Assembly: GCF_000943565.1 (NCBI RefSeq)
Contig: NZ_JTDW01000002.1
Location: 310,001 to 374,000 of the forward strand
Direction of reading: 5' to 3'
DNA length: 64,000 nt
From: Neotamlana sedimentorum
GTDB lineage: Bacteria > Bacteroidota > Bacteroidia > Flavobacteriales > Flavobacteriaceae
Position numbers and translations under genes: made by a program. The notes below the pieces were generated by a model that searched no databases, was not told the origin of the DNA, and worked only from the letters and a program-made list of their open reading frames with translations. This document shows positions 51,722 through 60,235 of this stretch, piece by piece; the first letter of the stretch is position 1; every line of letters starts with the position of its first letter.

Positions 51722-52690
51722 CTAATATCCAACCTTCTCACGAACACGACCAATAACAGCATTTGCAACTTTCGATGCTTTTTCGGCACCAATATTTAAA
51801 GCTTTATCCAACTCAGCAAGGTTGTCCATGTAGTAATGGTACTTTTCGCGTTGTGCAGCAAAGGTTTCAACAATTAATTCAAACAGCGCTTGTTTCGCAT
51901 GTCCGTAACCATAATTACCATTTTCATAGTTGGCTTTCATGGTGGCTAATTGTTCGTCGTTAGCTAACAGCTTATAAATAGCAAAACAATTACAAGTACT
52001 CCAATCTTTAGGTTCTTCAAGAGGCGTACTATCGGTTTGAATACCCATTATTTGTTTACGTAACTTTTTATCGTTTAAAAAGATATTGATGGTGTTATCA
52101 CGACTTTTACTCATTTTTTCACCATCGGTACCCGGAATTAGCATGATGTTTTCTTGTATTTTACCTTGAGGTAAAACAAAGGTTTCTCCCATTTTATTGT
52201 GAAAACGAGAAGCCACATCGCGAGTCATTTCAATATGCTGTAATTGATCTTTACCAACTGGAATTATTTCGGCATCATAAGCTAAAATATCGGCAGCCAT
52301 AAGCATTGGGTAAGTAAATAAGCCTGAATTTACATCTTCTAATCTATCTGCTTTATCTTTAAAACCATGGGCAAGTGTTAAGCGCTGGTACGGAAAAAAG
52401 CAACTTAAGTACCACGATAATTCGGTTACTTGTGGCACATCGCTTTGTCTGTAAAACACCGTTTTTTCAATATCTAAGCCAAAAGCTAACCAAGTTGCAG
52501 CAACAGAATAAGTGTTATTGCGAAGCGTTTCGGCATCTTTAATTTGTGTTAATGTATGCAAATTAGCAATAAATAAATACGAATCGTTTTCTGGCTGTTC
52601 TGCCATTTTTATTGCAGGTAAAATTGCTCCTAAAATATTGCCTAAATGCGGTGTTCCTGTACTTTGTATTCCGGTTAAAATTCTTGCCAT
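51722..52690 (-). CDS. trpS: tryptophan-tRNA ligase
   Basis: 322 residues, class I synthetase. The HIGH-type motif is TPHLGN at 13-18 and KMSKS at 192-196 is intact. GKDQLQHIEMTRDVA is typical of bacterial TrpS. It charges tRNA-Trp. A good minus-strand promoter and a leader hairpin precede it. It shares a divergent region with the acyltransferase gene. Confidence 0.96.
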   Translation of the reverse strand: MARILTGIQSTGTPHLGNILGAILPAIKMAEQPENDSYLFIANLHTLTQIKDAETLRNNTYSVAATWLAFGLDIEKTVFYRQSDVPQVTELSWYLSCFFPYQRLTLAHGFKDKADRLEDVNSGLFTYPMLMAADILAYDAEIIPVGKDQLQHIEMTRDVASRFHNKMGETFVLPQGKIQENIMLIPGTDGEKMSKSRDNTINIFLNDKKLRKQIMGIQTDSTPLEEPKDWSTCNCFAIYKLLANDEQLATMKANYENGNYGYGHAKQALFELIVETFAAQREKYHYYMDNLAELDKALNIGAEKASKVANAVIGRVREKVGY

Positions 52691-52696
52691 AGTTAT

Positions 52697-52716
52697 ATTC
52701 TCATTAAAGTGAGAAT
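52697..52716 (-). promoter_or_regulatory. hairpin in the trpS leader
   Basis: Perfect 7-base arms ATTCTCA and TGAGAAT around a 6-base loop, lying 7 bases before the trpS ATG within the leader RNA. It could hide the start region; no T-box or Trp-rich leader peptide is visible. Confidence 0.4.
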
Positions 52717-52751
52717 TGCATTAATATTAATCTTAATCTTTTTTGTTCGAG

Positions 52752-52782
52752 CAAAGGTATATTTTTTAATAGAATTGCTCAA
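52752..52782 (-). promoter_or_regulatory. trpS promoter
   Basis: On the minus strand, TTG at 52782-52780, a 20-base spacer, then TACCTTTG at 52759-52752. Good consensus match. The -33 element lies inside the palindrome at 52771-52791. Confidence 0.65.
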
Positions 52783-52791
52783 TACAATTCT
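52771..52791. promoter_or_regulatory. perfect palindrome between trpS and the acyltransferase gene
   Basis: AGAATTG (52771-52777), 7-base spacer, CAATTCT (52785-52791). It overlaps the trpS -33 element and lies next to the opposite-strand -7 element TATTTTTG at 52793-52800. A candidate operator for both genes. Confidence 0.45.
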
Positions 52792-52792
52792 G

Positions 52793-52800
52793 TATTTTTG
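52793..52800 (+). promoter_or_regulatory. -7 element of the acyltransferase gene
   Basis: TATTTTTG, 6 bases before the ATG at 52807, giving a very short leader. A TTG at 52775-52777 is only 15 bases upstream, so the -33 match is poor. Confidence 0.4.
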
Positions 52801-52806
52801 AATTTC

Positions 52807-53544
52807 ATGAAGGCTTTTAAATACATTTTTTGGATTCTATATCGGGTTTGGTTTTATGTACTGGTAGCGTTGCCTATTTTGCTTTTATTCCCAATTTTAT
52901 TGATTTCTATTTCAAAAGAATCGTGGTATCCGTTTTTCTTTAAGCTTGCGCGATTTTGGGCAAAATTTATTCTTATTGGTATGGGCTTTACATATAGTAT
53001 TAAACGCGAACAAACGCCTATAAAAGGTAAAAGTTACATGTTTATTGCGAACCACACCTCAATGGCCGATATTATGCTTATGCTTGCCACCGTGAAAAAC
53101 CCATTTGTTTTTGTAGGTAAAGCAGAATTAGCAAAAATACCGTTGTTTGGGTTTTTTTATAAACGTACTTGTATTTTAGTTGATAGAAGTTCAGAAAAAA
53201 GCCGAAAAGCTGTGTTTTTAAGAGCACAACGACGTTTAAAATCGGGACTAAGTATTTGTATTTTTCCTGAAGGCGGTGTGCCCGATGAAGCGGTAGTTTT
53301 GGACAGCTTTAAAGATGGCGCTTTTAGGTTGGCCATAAACCACCAAATTCCTATTGTGCCAATTACCTTTGCCGATAATAAAAAACGATTTTCCTTTACT
53401 TTTTTTAGTGGAAGCCCTGGTAGAATGCGTGCCTATATCCATAAATTTATAAAAACCGAAGGCTTAACCATACAAGATACTAAACCGCTTAATATACAAG
53501 CACGAACCGTTATTTTAAATAAACTACAGGCGTATAATAAATAA
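52807..53544 (+). CDS. 1-acyl-glycerol-3-phosphate acyltransferase (PlsC-like)
   Basis: 245 residues from ATG 52807. An N-terminal membrane segment is followed by the catalytic HX4D motif NHTSMAD (His83, Asp88), then RSSEKSRK and FPEGG, the acceptor-binding segments. It acylates lysophosphatidic acid or a related lysolipid. A TTG at 52798 would add three residues but falls in the -7 element. A strong terminator follows. Confidence 0.92.
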   Translation: MKAFKYIFWILYRVWFYVLVALPILLLFPILLISISKESWYPFFFKLARFWAKFILIGMGFTYSIKREQTPIKGKSYMFIANHTSMADIMLMLATVKNPFVFVGKAELAKIPLFGFFYKRTCILVDRSSEKSRKAVFLRAQRRLKSGLSICIFPEGGVPDEAVVLDSFKDGAFRLAINHQIPIVPITFADNKKRFSFTFFSGSPGRMRAYIHKFIKTEGLTIQDTKPLNIQARTVILNKLQAYNK

Positions 53545-53575
53545 AAAACTGCCCGGGGGAACGAGCAGTTTTTTT
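53543..53575. terminator. bidirectional terminator
   Basis: Ten-pair stem AAAAAACTGC (53543-53552) with GCAGTTTTTT (53565-53574), T run on both strands. Next to it a second hairpin GATTTGT/ACAAATC at 53577-53600. Together they separate the convergent acyltransferase and barrel protein genes. Confidence 0.85.
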
Positions 53576-53617
53576 AGATTTGTACACTTCTGCACAAATC
53601 CAGATCTAACCAAAAAC

Positions 53618-55189
53618 CTAAAATTTAATAGCGAATCCGGTATACACTCCAATAAAAAATGGTTTGAAATTACCAGAAGTATTTTTAAACGTATTAATTT
53701 GATATTTAAACATAGGTTCTAAATTCAAATCAATTGTGTTAGTCATTTTATAATTTAAGCCAAGGCCTAAATTGGCACTGTAGCTAAAGCTGTTAATATT
53801 GTTGGCTTCTCCTAAGAGAATGCTGTTGCCGTTTGCAGACTCCGAGTAAATTTCATTTTTATTTAAAAACAATGAACTGAAACCTCCAATTACATTAACA
53901 CCAAATTTTTTATCTAAAACCACATATTGAATTTCTAAGGGCACTTCAATATATCCAAGAGATTGATTTAGCGAAGTGTTTTCGGTTTCAAACGAATTAG
54001 GTATTACAGCAGCAGCTTTGGCGCTTTCAAAACTTACATTGGTACTGCTGCCAGAAGCATCGTTGGCTATTAAAGCGTCACTAGTATTAATAGATAAGTT
54101 TTGCAAAGCACTACGGTTACTAACTCCAGCCGATTGAAATACAAGCACATCGTTGGTGTTGTAACCTAAATTCACACGGTTCACGCCCGAGCGAATGGTA
54201 ATTTTATTATTAACAGCATAACTCGCCGAAATACCATAACTCATATTAATATTTCCTGTTTTAGAGTTGCTATTAAATTGCGGATCGATAGAAGAACCAT
54301 TGCCCATGGTATTAAAATAAACAGGCGCAGCATTTGGGGCAACGCTCCACCTGTTTTTGGGGTTTTCTTTTTCTTCTTCAATGGTTGTTTTATTGTTTTC
54401 AAGAGCTTCTTCAATGGTTAAAGAGGCCTTTGTATTGTTTTCGGTGTTATTGTTTTCGTTACTTGTTTTGGTTTTTGTGATAGCCGTATTATTGTTATTC
54501 GTTTGGGTAATAAGTTTCTTAGCTTGGGTTTTATCAATTAAAACAGTTGGTTTTTCGGTGTTGTTTGGTGTTGTAACCACAGCTTCGGTTGCGTTGTGGT
54601 TATTTAAAACCGACTTACTTTCATTTTCAGCAATGTTTTTCAGCATGTTTTCGTTTTGGGTTAAACCCGGATTTTGTGCCAGATGCGAATTGTTTTTAGT
54701 TTTATTACCTGCTTTTGTACTCGCATTAAAGGGTTTTGTAATTGCCGTTTCATCTGAAGGTTTTACAACAGTTGAAGCGGTTTTGGTGTTTGAAACAGCT
54801 TCCGTTTGTGTATGGGTGTCGTTTGGTTTTGTATGGCTTGTATTGGCTATGTTATTTTTGTTTGCTGCGTTTGTGTTTTCAACGTTATTAACATCAGCAA
54901 TACTATTTTTATTAGTGTTTATTGTGTTGTTTGGTGTGTTTTCAGAATCAACAACGTTTATGGTGTCTTGTGGTTTATCAGTATTAAAATAATTAAAACC
55001 TATGGTTAACAATAGCAATAAAGCAGCGGCTACACCAGCATAACGCCACCAAATTGGTATAACACGACGTTTTTTATTTTTCTGGTTAAGCTCTGTTTCA
55101 ATACGTTCCCAAACGGCATCATTAGGTGTGGCTTCAAAATCTTTAAAGCCTTCCTGAAATAATCGATCTATGTGTTTTTTATCACTCAT
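53618..55189 (-). CDS. envelope-spanning protein: cytoplasmic N-terminus, membrane helix, Asn/Thr linker, outer-membrane beta-barrel
   Basis: 523 residues. Residues 1-42 are charged and soluble (IDRLFQEGFKDFEATPNDAVWERIETEL), KKRR precedes one membrane helix at about 49-66, so the N-terminus should be cytoplasmic. Residues 70-275 are low complexity, rich in Asn, Thr and Lys. Residues 280-523 look like an outer-membrane beta-barrel with alternating strands, ending GFAIKF with a C-terminal Phe. The gene overlaps the stop of the ECF sigma gene by one base. The N-terminal part resembles a short anti-sigma region found on similar Bacteroidota proteins. A sensor role is inference. Confidence 0.75.
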   Translation of the reverse strand: MSDKKHIDRLFQEGFKDFEATPNDAVWERIETELNQKNKKRRVIPIWWRYAGVAAALLLLLTIGFNYFNTDKPQDTINVVDSENTPNNTINTNKNSIADVNNVENTNAANKNNIANTSHTKPNDTHTQTEAVSNTKTASTVVKPSDETAITKPFNASTKAGNKTKNNSHLAQNPGLTQNENMLKNIAENESKSVLNNHNATEAVVTTPNNTEKPTVLIDKTQAKKLITQTNNNNTAITKTKTSNENNNTENNTKASLTIEEALENNKTTIEEEKENPKNRWSVAPNAAPVYFNTMGNGSSIDPQFNSNSKTGNINMSYGISASYAVNNKITIRSGVNRVNLGYNTNDVLVFQSAGVSNRSALQNLSINTSDALIANDASGSSTNVSFESAKAAAVIPNSFETENTSLNQSLGYIEVPLEIQYVVLDKKFGVNVIGGFSSLFLNKNEIYSESANGNSILLGEANNINSFSYSANLGLGLNYKMTNTIDLNLEPMFKYQINTFKNTSGNFKPFFIGVYTGFAIKF

Positions 55190-55731
55190 TATAAGGTTTG
55201 CGACTGTGGTCGCGCTTTATGTGCTTCTATGGTTTGTATCAAAATGTGTCTTGCTCTTGCTAAGTTCGATTTTGATGTGCCAATATTAATATTTAGCAAA
55301 CCAGCTATTTCTTTATGCGAATACCCATCTAACACGTAAAGGTTAAACACCAAACGATATCTATCGGGTAATTCTTGAATTATTTTTAAAAGATATTCTA
55401 TAGAAATGTTGTTGTCGTCAATTTCTATATACTCATCTTCAATATTATTTTCGTTTACGATATCAAAAACCTTTTCGTTTCGGTAACGCTGTAACGCGGT
55501 GTTTACAGTAATGCGTTTTAGCCAACCTTCAAAAGAGCCTTTGTGTTTATACTGTTCTATTTTATTGAAAATTGTTAAAAAAGCATCTTGTAAATTATCT
55601 TCGGCTTCGGCATAATTACGCGAATACTTTAAGCAGGTGGCGAATAACTTACCCGAAAAGAGTTTGTATAATTCGCTTTGTGCTTTGGTATCATTGGTTT
55701 TACAATTTTCTATGAGTTGTTTTAAACTCAA
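55189..55731 (-). CDS. ECF RNA polymerase sigma factor
   Basis: 180 residues. Region 2 spans about residues 10-80 (NYAEAEDNLQDAFLTIFNKIEQ, GSFEGWLKRITVNTAL) and region 4 about 115-170 (LPDRYRLVFNLYVLDGYSHKEIAGLLNI). It redirects RNA polymerase to envelope or stress promoters. The start is TTG at 55731. The downstream gene overlaps by 1 base and may encode its partner; no classic separate anti-sigma gene is present. Confidence 0.93.
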   Translation of the reverse strand: MSLKQLIENCKTNDTKAQSELYKLFSGKLFATCLKYSRNYAEAEDNLQDAFLTIFNKIEQYKHKGSFEGWLKRITVNTALQRYRNEKVFDIVNENNIEDEYIEIDDNNISIEYLLKIIQELPDRYRLVFNLYVLDGYSHKEIAGLLNINIGTSKSNLARARHILIQTIEAHKARPQSQTL

Positions 55732-55760
55732 ATTAAAACACGTATTAATTTATAATTAGT

Positions 55761-56168
55761 TTATTCGGTTACCGGTACTTCTATGGTTAAATAGGTGTCT
55801 TCTTCTGCATCGTTTTCACCTTGCCAAAATTTAAAAATATACGACCCATTACTTGTTACCGTAAAATTAAATGTGGCTTCAACCAATTCGTCATCTAGGG
55901 TTTCGCATGCGCTATCTTCAAAAACATAAGTTATTGGAGCTACTGTACGTTCGTTATTGTTTTTATTATAATAAAAATCTCTGAAACTGTGGCAAGAGGT
56001 TGGCCTATAATAATAAATGGTTATTGGGTAAGTTTCTCCCATTATGAATTCATCGGGAATGTCTACGCTATCAACAGGTAAAACTTCAAAATAGTAATTA
56101 GGGTCATCATCTAGACTACATGATGCTAGGCTAAAAATTAGTAAACAAAGTGCAATAAACTTTTTCAT
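55761..56168 (-). CDS. unrecognised lipoprotein
   Basis: 135 residues from ATG 56168 with a lipoprotein signal (LIFSLASC, Cys17). The mature protein is acidic and probably all-beta, with ITIYYYRPTSCHSF and EDSACETL providing two cysteines that could form a disulfide. No family was recognised. It lies 29 bases upstream of the sigma gene on the same strand and after the recA terminator, so it may be co-transcribed with the sigma factor. A longer frame from 56195 adds nine residues before the signal and is rejected. Confidence 0.7.
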   Translation of the reverse strand: MKKFIALCLLIFSLASCSLDDDPNYYFEVLPVDSVDIPDEFIMGETYPITIYYYRPTSCHSFRDFYYNKNNNERTVAPITYVFEDSACETLDDELVEATFNFTVTSNGSYIFKFWQGENDAEEDTYLTIEVPVTE

Positions 56169-56245
56169 TGCTTTAAATTTAGGGATATTATACACGTTTG
56201 CCTATAAGATGCAATGTTTTATAAAAGGTTGCGTAGTAAAATAAA

Positions 56246-56270
56246 AAAATCCCGTTTTTAACGGGATTTT
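56246..56270 (-). terminator. recA terminator
   Basis: AAAATCCCGTT (56246-56256) pairs with AACGGGATTTT (56260-56270) around a 3-base loop, with an A run on the left that gives a U run on the minus strand. It begins 9 bases after the recA stop. Confidence 0.85.
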
Positions 56271-56279
56271 ATAAATTTT

Positions 56280-57287
56280 TTAAGCTTTGGCTTCTGCTAC
56301 AGCTTGCCTTACTTTGGCTTCTAGTTCATCCATTAGCTCTGGATTGTCTTTTATTAAAGCTTTAACCGAATCTCTACCTTGGCCTAGTTTAGTATCGTCG
56401 TAACTAAACCACGAACCGCTTTTCTTTACAATTTCGTAATCAACGGCTAAATCTAAAATTTCACCTACTTTACTAACGCCTTCACCATACATAATATCGA
56501 ATTCGGCGGTTTTAAAAGGAGGAGCTACTTTGTTTTTCACCACTTTTACACGAGTTTTATTCCCCGAAACATCTCCGCTTGTATCTTTAATTTGTGTAGA
56601 TCGACGAATATCTAATCTAACCGAAGCATAGAATTTTAATGCGTTACCACCAGTTGTGGTTTCAGGGTTACCAAACATAACTCCAATTTTTTCACGTAAC
56701 TGGTTAATAAATATTACAGTACAATTGGTTTTACTAATCGATGCTGTTAATTTTCTTAAGGCTTGAGACATTAAACGGGCGTGAAGTCCCATTTTAGAGT
56801 CGCCCATTTCGCCTTCTATTTCGCTTTTTGGGGTTAATGCTGCAACAGAATCTATTACAACTATATCTATAGCTCCAGAACGAATTAAGTTATCGGTAAT
56901 TTCTAAGGCTTGTTCACCATTATCTGGCTGAGAAATAATTAAATTATCTATATCTACACCTAGTTTTTTGGCGTAAAATCTATCAAAAGCATGTTCAGCA
57001 TCAATAAAAGCAGCAATACCTCCAGATTTTTGTGCTTCGGCAATGGCATGCAGCGTTAAGGTCGTTTTACCCGATGATTCTGGACCGTAAATTTCTATTA
57101 CACGCCCGCGTGGATATCCGCCAACGCCTAAGGCAATATCTAAACCTAACGATCCCGACGAAATAGCTTCTACATCTACAATGGCAGAGTCGCTCATTTT
57201 CATTACTGTACCTTTTCCGTAGGCTTTATCTAATTTATCTAAAGTAAGTTTTAGTGCTTTTAATTTTGCTTCTTTTTCGCTACTCAT
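56280..57287 (-). CDS. recA: recombinase RecA
   Basis: 335 residues. Walker [10 protein letters not shown] is at 68-76, Walker B is [12 protein letters not shown], with the L1/L2 regions ([39 protein letters not shown]) intact. It forms filaments on single-stranded DNA for recombination and repair. A terminator follows its stop. No LexA-like box was recognised upstream. Confidence 0.98.
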   Translation of the reverse strand: MSSEKEAKLKALKLTLDKLDKAYGKGTVMKMSDSAIVDVEAISSGSLGLDIALGVGGYPRGRVIEIYGPESSGKTTLTLHAIAEAQKSGGIAAFIDAEHAFDRFYAKKLGVDIDNLIISQPDNGEQALEITDNLIRSGAIDIVVIDSVAALTPKSEIEGEMGDSKMGLHARLMSQALRKLTASISKTNCTVIFINQLREKIGVMFGNPETTTGGNALKFYASVRLDIRRSTQIKDTSGDVSGNKTRVKVVKNKVAPPFKTAEFDIMYGEGVSKVGEILDLAVDYEIVKKSGSWFSYDDTKLGQGRDSVKALIKDNPELMDELEAKVRQAVAEAKA

Positions 57288-57573
57288 CGTTTCGTTTTTT
57301 TCTAAAAAATTGTATGCTAAAATACTATAAGTTTTGGCATCTTACAATATTAAGGCCTATGCTTTTTTAACAATTTACGTTGTTGTTAATAATTTATCTT
57401 AATTAAAAAAAAATTAGCACGCAACCTTTTTATGTTTTTAGCATCTACTATTTAAAGTGGGAAAAATTGCTATGAAAAGATTATTTTTTTTTCACGAAAA
57501 CTAAATTAACTAACGCCTGGGGTTTCTCAATAGCCTTTTTTGGTTAATGGTAATTGTAAAATCACCGAAGGAG

Positions 57574-57608
57574 AAAAAGCACTTTAAGTTTAATTAAAGT
57601 GCTTTTTT
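57574..57608 (+). terminator. strong terminator upstream of the trhO promoter
   Basis: Arms AAAAAGCACTTTAA and TTAAAGTGCTTTTT pair over about 13 bases, followed by T. It precedes the trhO promoter, so it ends something other than trhO or recA. Confidence 0.75.
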
Positions 57609-57620
57609 TATGACAAATAA

Positions 57621-57650
57621 TTGCTAAAAGCCTCGAAAATTGTAGTTTTG
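57621..57650 (+). promoter_or_regulatory. trhO promoter
   Basis: TTG at 57621-57623, 19-base spacer, TAGTTTTG at 57643-57650; 44 bases before the ATG. Very good match to the phylum consensus. Confidence 0.7.
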
Positions 57651-57694
57651 CACTTTATATTATTACTTTTTTTAACCTTAAAACTTAGTATAGC

Positions 57695-58759
57695 ATGCAA
57701 CTGTACAACAAATTAAGCGCAAAAGAAAGAGCAGAATTAATCGAAAAAGCAGGGCAAGATCGATTAACACTTTCTTTTTATCAGTACGCCAAAATTAAAA
57801 ATCCACACGAATTTAGAGATCAACTTTTTTTAGTTTGGGATAAACTCGATGTATTAGGTCGAATTTATGTCGCAAACGAGGGGATTAACGGGCAATTATC
57901 GTTGCCAGCCGAAAACTTCGAAGCTTTTAAAACACATTTAGATACCATTGATTTTTTAAAAGATATTAGACTGAATATTGCTGTAGAGCAAGACAATATG
58001 TCGTTTTTAAAATTAAAAGTTAAAGTGCGCCCAAAAATTGTAGCCGATGGTTTAAATGATGAAACTTTTGATGTAACAAACAAAGGGGTACATGTTGCTG
58101 CCGATAAGTTTAATGAGCTTATTGAAGATGAAAACACCGTTTTGGTTGATATGCGTAACCACTACGAAAGCGAAATTGGACATTTTAAAAATGCCATAAC
58201 GCCAGATGTTGATACCTTTAGAGAATCTTTAGATATTATTGAAGACGATTTAAAAGAACACAAAGAAGATAAAAACTTAGTGATGTATTGTACAGGCGGT
58301 ATTCGATGCGAAAAAGCCAGTGCTTATTTTAAACATAAAGGATTTAAAAATGTGTATCAGCTTGAAGGTGGTATTATAGAATACACCAGACAAGTAAAAG
58401 AGGAAAATTTAGAAAATAAGTTTTTAGGGCAAAATTTTGTGTTCGACGATCGGCGAGCAGAGCGCATTAGCGACGATGTAATTGCAAATTGCCACCAATG
58501 TGGAGAACCTTTTGATGTGCACACCAATTGTGCTAACGAAGCCTGCCATTTATTATTTATTCAATGTCCAAAATGTAAAGAAGAAATGGAAAACTGTTGT
58601 TCTACGGCGTGCATGGAAATAAACCGTTTGCCCTACGAAGAACAAAAAGAACTTCGCAAAGGTCAAGGCAATAGCAACGATATCTTTAAAAAAGGGAGAG
58701 CCGACCATTTGCCTTACAAAAAAGATCTCCGAAATATATTTGAGCATTTTAAAAAATAA
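57695..58759 (+). CDS. trhO: tRNA uridine(34) hydroxylase TrhO (rhodanese-like)
   Basis: 354 residues. An N-terminal acylphosphatase-like domain (IYVANEGINGQLSLP) is followed by a rhodanese domain with the catalytic loop CTGGIRCEK (Cys199, Cys205), then a C-terminal Cys-rich segment (CHQCGEPF, CANEACH, CPKCKEEMENCCS) that may bind zinc. TrhO makes 5-hydroxyuridine at position 34 of tRNA. It stands alone between its own promoter and a terminator. Confidence 0.93.
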   Translation: MQLYNKLSAKERAELIEKAGQDRLTLSFYQYAKIKNPHEFRDQLFLVWDKLDVLGRIYVANEGINGQLSLPAENFEAFKTHLDTIDFLKDIRLNIAVEQDNMSFLKLKVKVRPKIVADGLNDETFDVTNKGVHVAADKFNELIEDENTVLVDMRNHYESEIGHFKNAITPDVDTFRESLDIIEDDLKEHKEDKNLVMYCTGGIRCEKASAYFKHKGFKNVYQLEGGIIEYTRQVKEENLENKFLGQNFVFDDRRAERISDDVIANCHQCGEPFDVHTNCANEACHLLFIQCPKCKEEMENCCSTACMEINRLPYEEQKELRKGQGNSNDIFKKGRADHLPYKKDLRNIFEHFKK

Positions 58760-58765
58760 TCTATC

Positions 58766-58797
58766 AAAAAAAAGCAACTTAAATAGTTGCTTTTTTT
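58766..58797 (+). terminator. trhO terminator
   Basis: AAAGCAACT and AGTTGCTTT arms around a 5-base loop, then a T run; within 35 bases of the trhO stop. Confidence 0.85.
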
Positions 58798-58925
58798 ATG
58801 CCATAAAACGTTTTATTTCGAAAAGTAATTTCTAATTTAGTGATGTTTACGTTACATAAAATGTATATTTATTTAACTAAACAAATAATGTTATCTTTAC
58901 ACATTAAAATTAATTACAAATCGTT

Positions 58926-58953
58926 ATTCGTAATAAATTAGTTATTAACGAAT
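58926..58953 (+). promoter_or_regulatory. hairpin before the ricT-like gene
   Basis: ATTCGT-AATAA pairs with TTATT-(A)-ACGAAT, one bulged base and a 5-base loop, ending 22 bases before the ATG at 58976. Possibly an operator or leader structure; no promoter match is clear in the 216-base gap. Confidence 0.35.
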
Positions 58954-58975
58954 TCAATATATACTTTATTAACTT

Positions 58976-60235
58976 ATGGCTTGTGCAAGTTGCTCAACTA
59001 AAGATGGACAACCAAAAGGTTGCAAAAATAATGGCACGTGTGGTACAGATAGTTGCAACAAATTAACTGTTTTCGACTGGTTATCTAATATGTCACTTCC
59101 ATCGGGAGAAGAACCTTTTAATTGGGTTGAGGTGCGATATAAAAACGGGAGAAAAGAATATTATCATAACACCGAAAATTTAACGCTTAGTATTGGTGAC
59201 GTTGTTGCTACCCAAGCTAAAGCAGGTCATGATATTGGAATGGTTACCCTTACGGGGGAATTGGTACGCGTGCAAATGAAGCGTAAAAAAATACCAACCG
59301 ACACCAAAGAGGCTTTAAAAATTTACCGAAAAGCAAGTCAAAAAGATATTGATATTTGGCAAAAAGCCAGAGATCGCGAAGAACCTATGAAGGTTAAAGC
59401 GAGACAGTTTGCAATAGATTTAAGATTGCAAATGAAAATATCTGATATCGAATTTCAAGGTGATGCCAGCAAAGCGACCTTTTATTATACAGCAGAAGAA
59501 CGCGTGGATTTTAGAGAGCTAATTAAAGTTTTTGCACGCGAGTTTCGTACAAGAATCGAAATGAAACAAGTAGGCTTCCGACAAGAAGCAGCCAGACTTG
59601 GTGGTATAGGTTCTTGCGGGCGTGAATTGTGTTGTTCTACCTGGTTAACCGATTTTCGTTCGGTAAGTACTTCAGCTGCGCGTTATCAGCAGTTATCGTT
59701 AAATCCACAAAAACTTGCTGGACAATGTGGAAAATTAAAATGTTGTTTAAATTATGAGCTAGACACCTATTTAGATGCTTTAAAAGATTTTCCTAAAGTT
59801 GAAATTAAAATTCAAACAGAAAAAGGAACTGCTGTTTGCCAAAAAACAGACATATTTAAAGGGCACATGTGGTATGCATACGAAGGCGAATGGATGAATT
59901 GGCACAAAATTACTACAGAACAAGCCAACGAAATTATTGCGCTTAATAAGCAAAATAAAAAAATAGCCAGCCTCGAAGAATACGCTAGCGATTTGGTTGA
60001 AGATACTAAAACTAATTTCGAGAACGTTGTAGGACAAGATAGTTTAACACGTTTCGATAGTCCAAAACGTCCTAGAAAACGTAAAAACAATAGAAACAAG
60101 CAAAACAGCGCGAATAAAAACAACGGAGGTGGTAATAATAATCGTAGCCGTAATAGTAACAGGAGTAATAATAACAATAACAATAATAAGCGTAAAAAAC
60201 CGCAAAGACAAAAATCGAATAATGGCTCGAAGTAA
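58976..60235 (+). CDS. ricT: PSP1/RicT-like protein with Cys-rich N-terminus
   Basis: 419 residues. The PSP1 C-terminal domain contains two cysteine sets, GSCGRELCC (about 217) and GQCGKLKCC (about 250). The N-terminus adds Cys3, 6, 16, 22 and 27. Residues 365-419 are low complexity, rich in Asn, Arg and Lys. In Bacillus, RicT belongs to the iron-sulfur RicAFT complex that affects RNase Y; here no RicA or RicF is near, so function may differ. It overlaps gldH by 14 bases. Confidence 0.82.
   Translation: MACASCSTKDGQPKGCKNNGTCGTDSCNKLTVFDWLSNMSLPSGEEPFNWVEVRYKNGRKEYYHNTENLTLSIGDVVATQAKAGHDIGMVTLTGELVRVQMKRKKIPTDTKEALKIYRKASQKDIDIWQKARDREEPMKVKARQFAIDLRLQMKISDIEFQGDASKATFYYTAEERVDFRELIKVFAREFRTRIEMKQVGFRQEAARLGGIGSCGRELCCSTWLTDFRSVSTSAARYQQLSLNPQKLAGQCGKLKCCLNYELDTYLDALKDFPKVEIKIQTEKGTAVCQKTDIFKGHMWYAYEGEWMNWHKITTEQANEIIALNKQNKKIASLEEYASDLVEDTKTNFENVVGQDSLTRFDSPKRPRKRKNNRNKQNSANKNNGGGNNNRSRNSNRSNNNNNNNKRKKPQRQKSNNGSK

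Larger units (their letters stand above)
57288..57694. other. 407-base divergent gap between recA and trhO, with a candidate small transcript
   Basis: The only gene-free stretch above 300 bases. It holds a terminator-like hairpin at 57574-57608 and the trhO promoter at 57621-57650. Because the hairpin lies upstream of that promoter on the plus strand, it implies a separate short plus-strand transcript from within 57288-57573. One tiny frame, MKRLFFFHEN at 57472-57504, is present but unsupported. Confidence 0.45.

Noticed and set aside
54357-54992. 211-codon plus-strand frame opposite the barrel protein gene
   Set aside because: It is antisense to the Asn/Thr-rich linker and reads as a biased Val/Leu/Phe/Ser string, the expected mirror of that low-complexity region.
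57472-57504. MKRLFFFHEN as a Phe leader peptide with attenuator
   Set aside because: The next gene is trhO, not a phenylalanine gene, and trhO has its own promoter after the hairpin.
60129-60221. N-terminal extension of gldH
   Set aside because: It would translate the Asn-rich tail region of the ricT-like gene in another frame; the lipoprotein signal begins exactly at ATG 60222.
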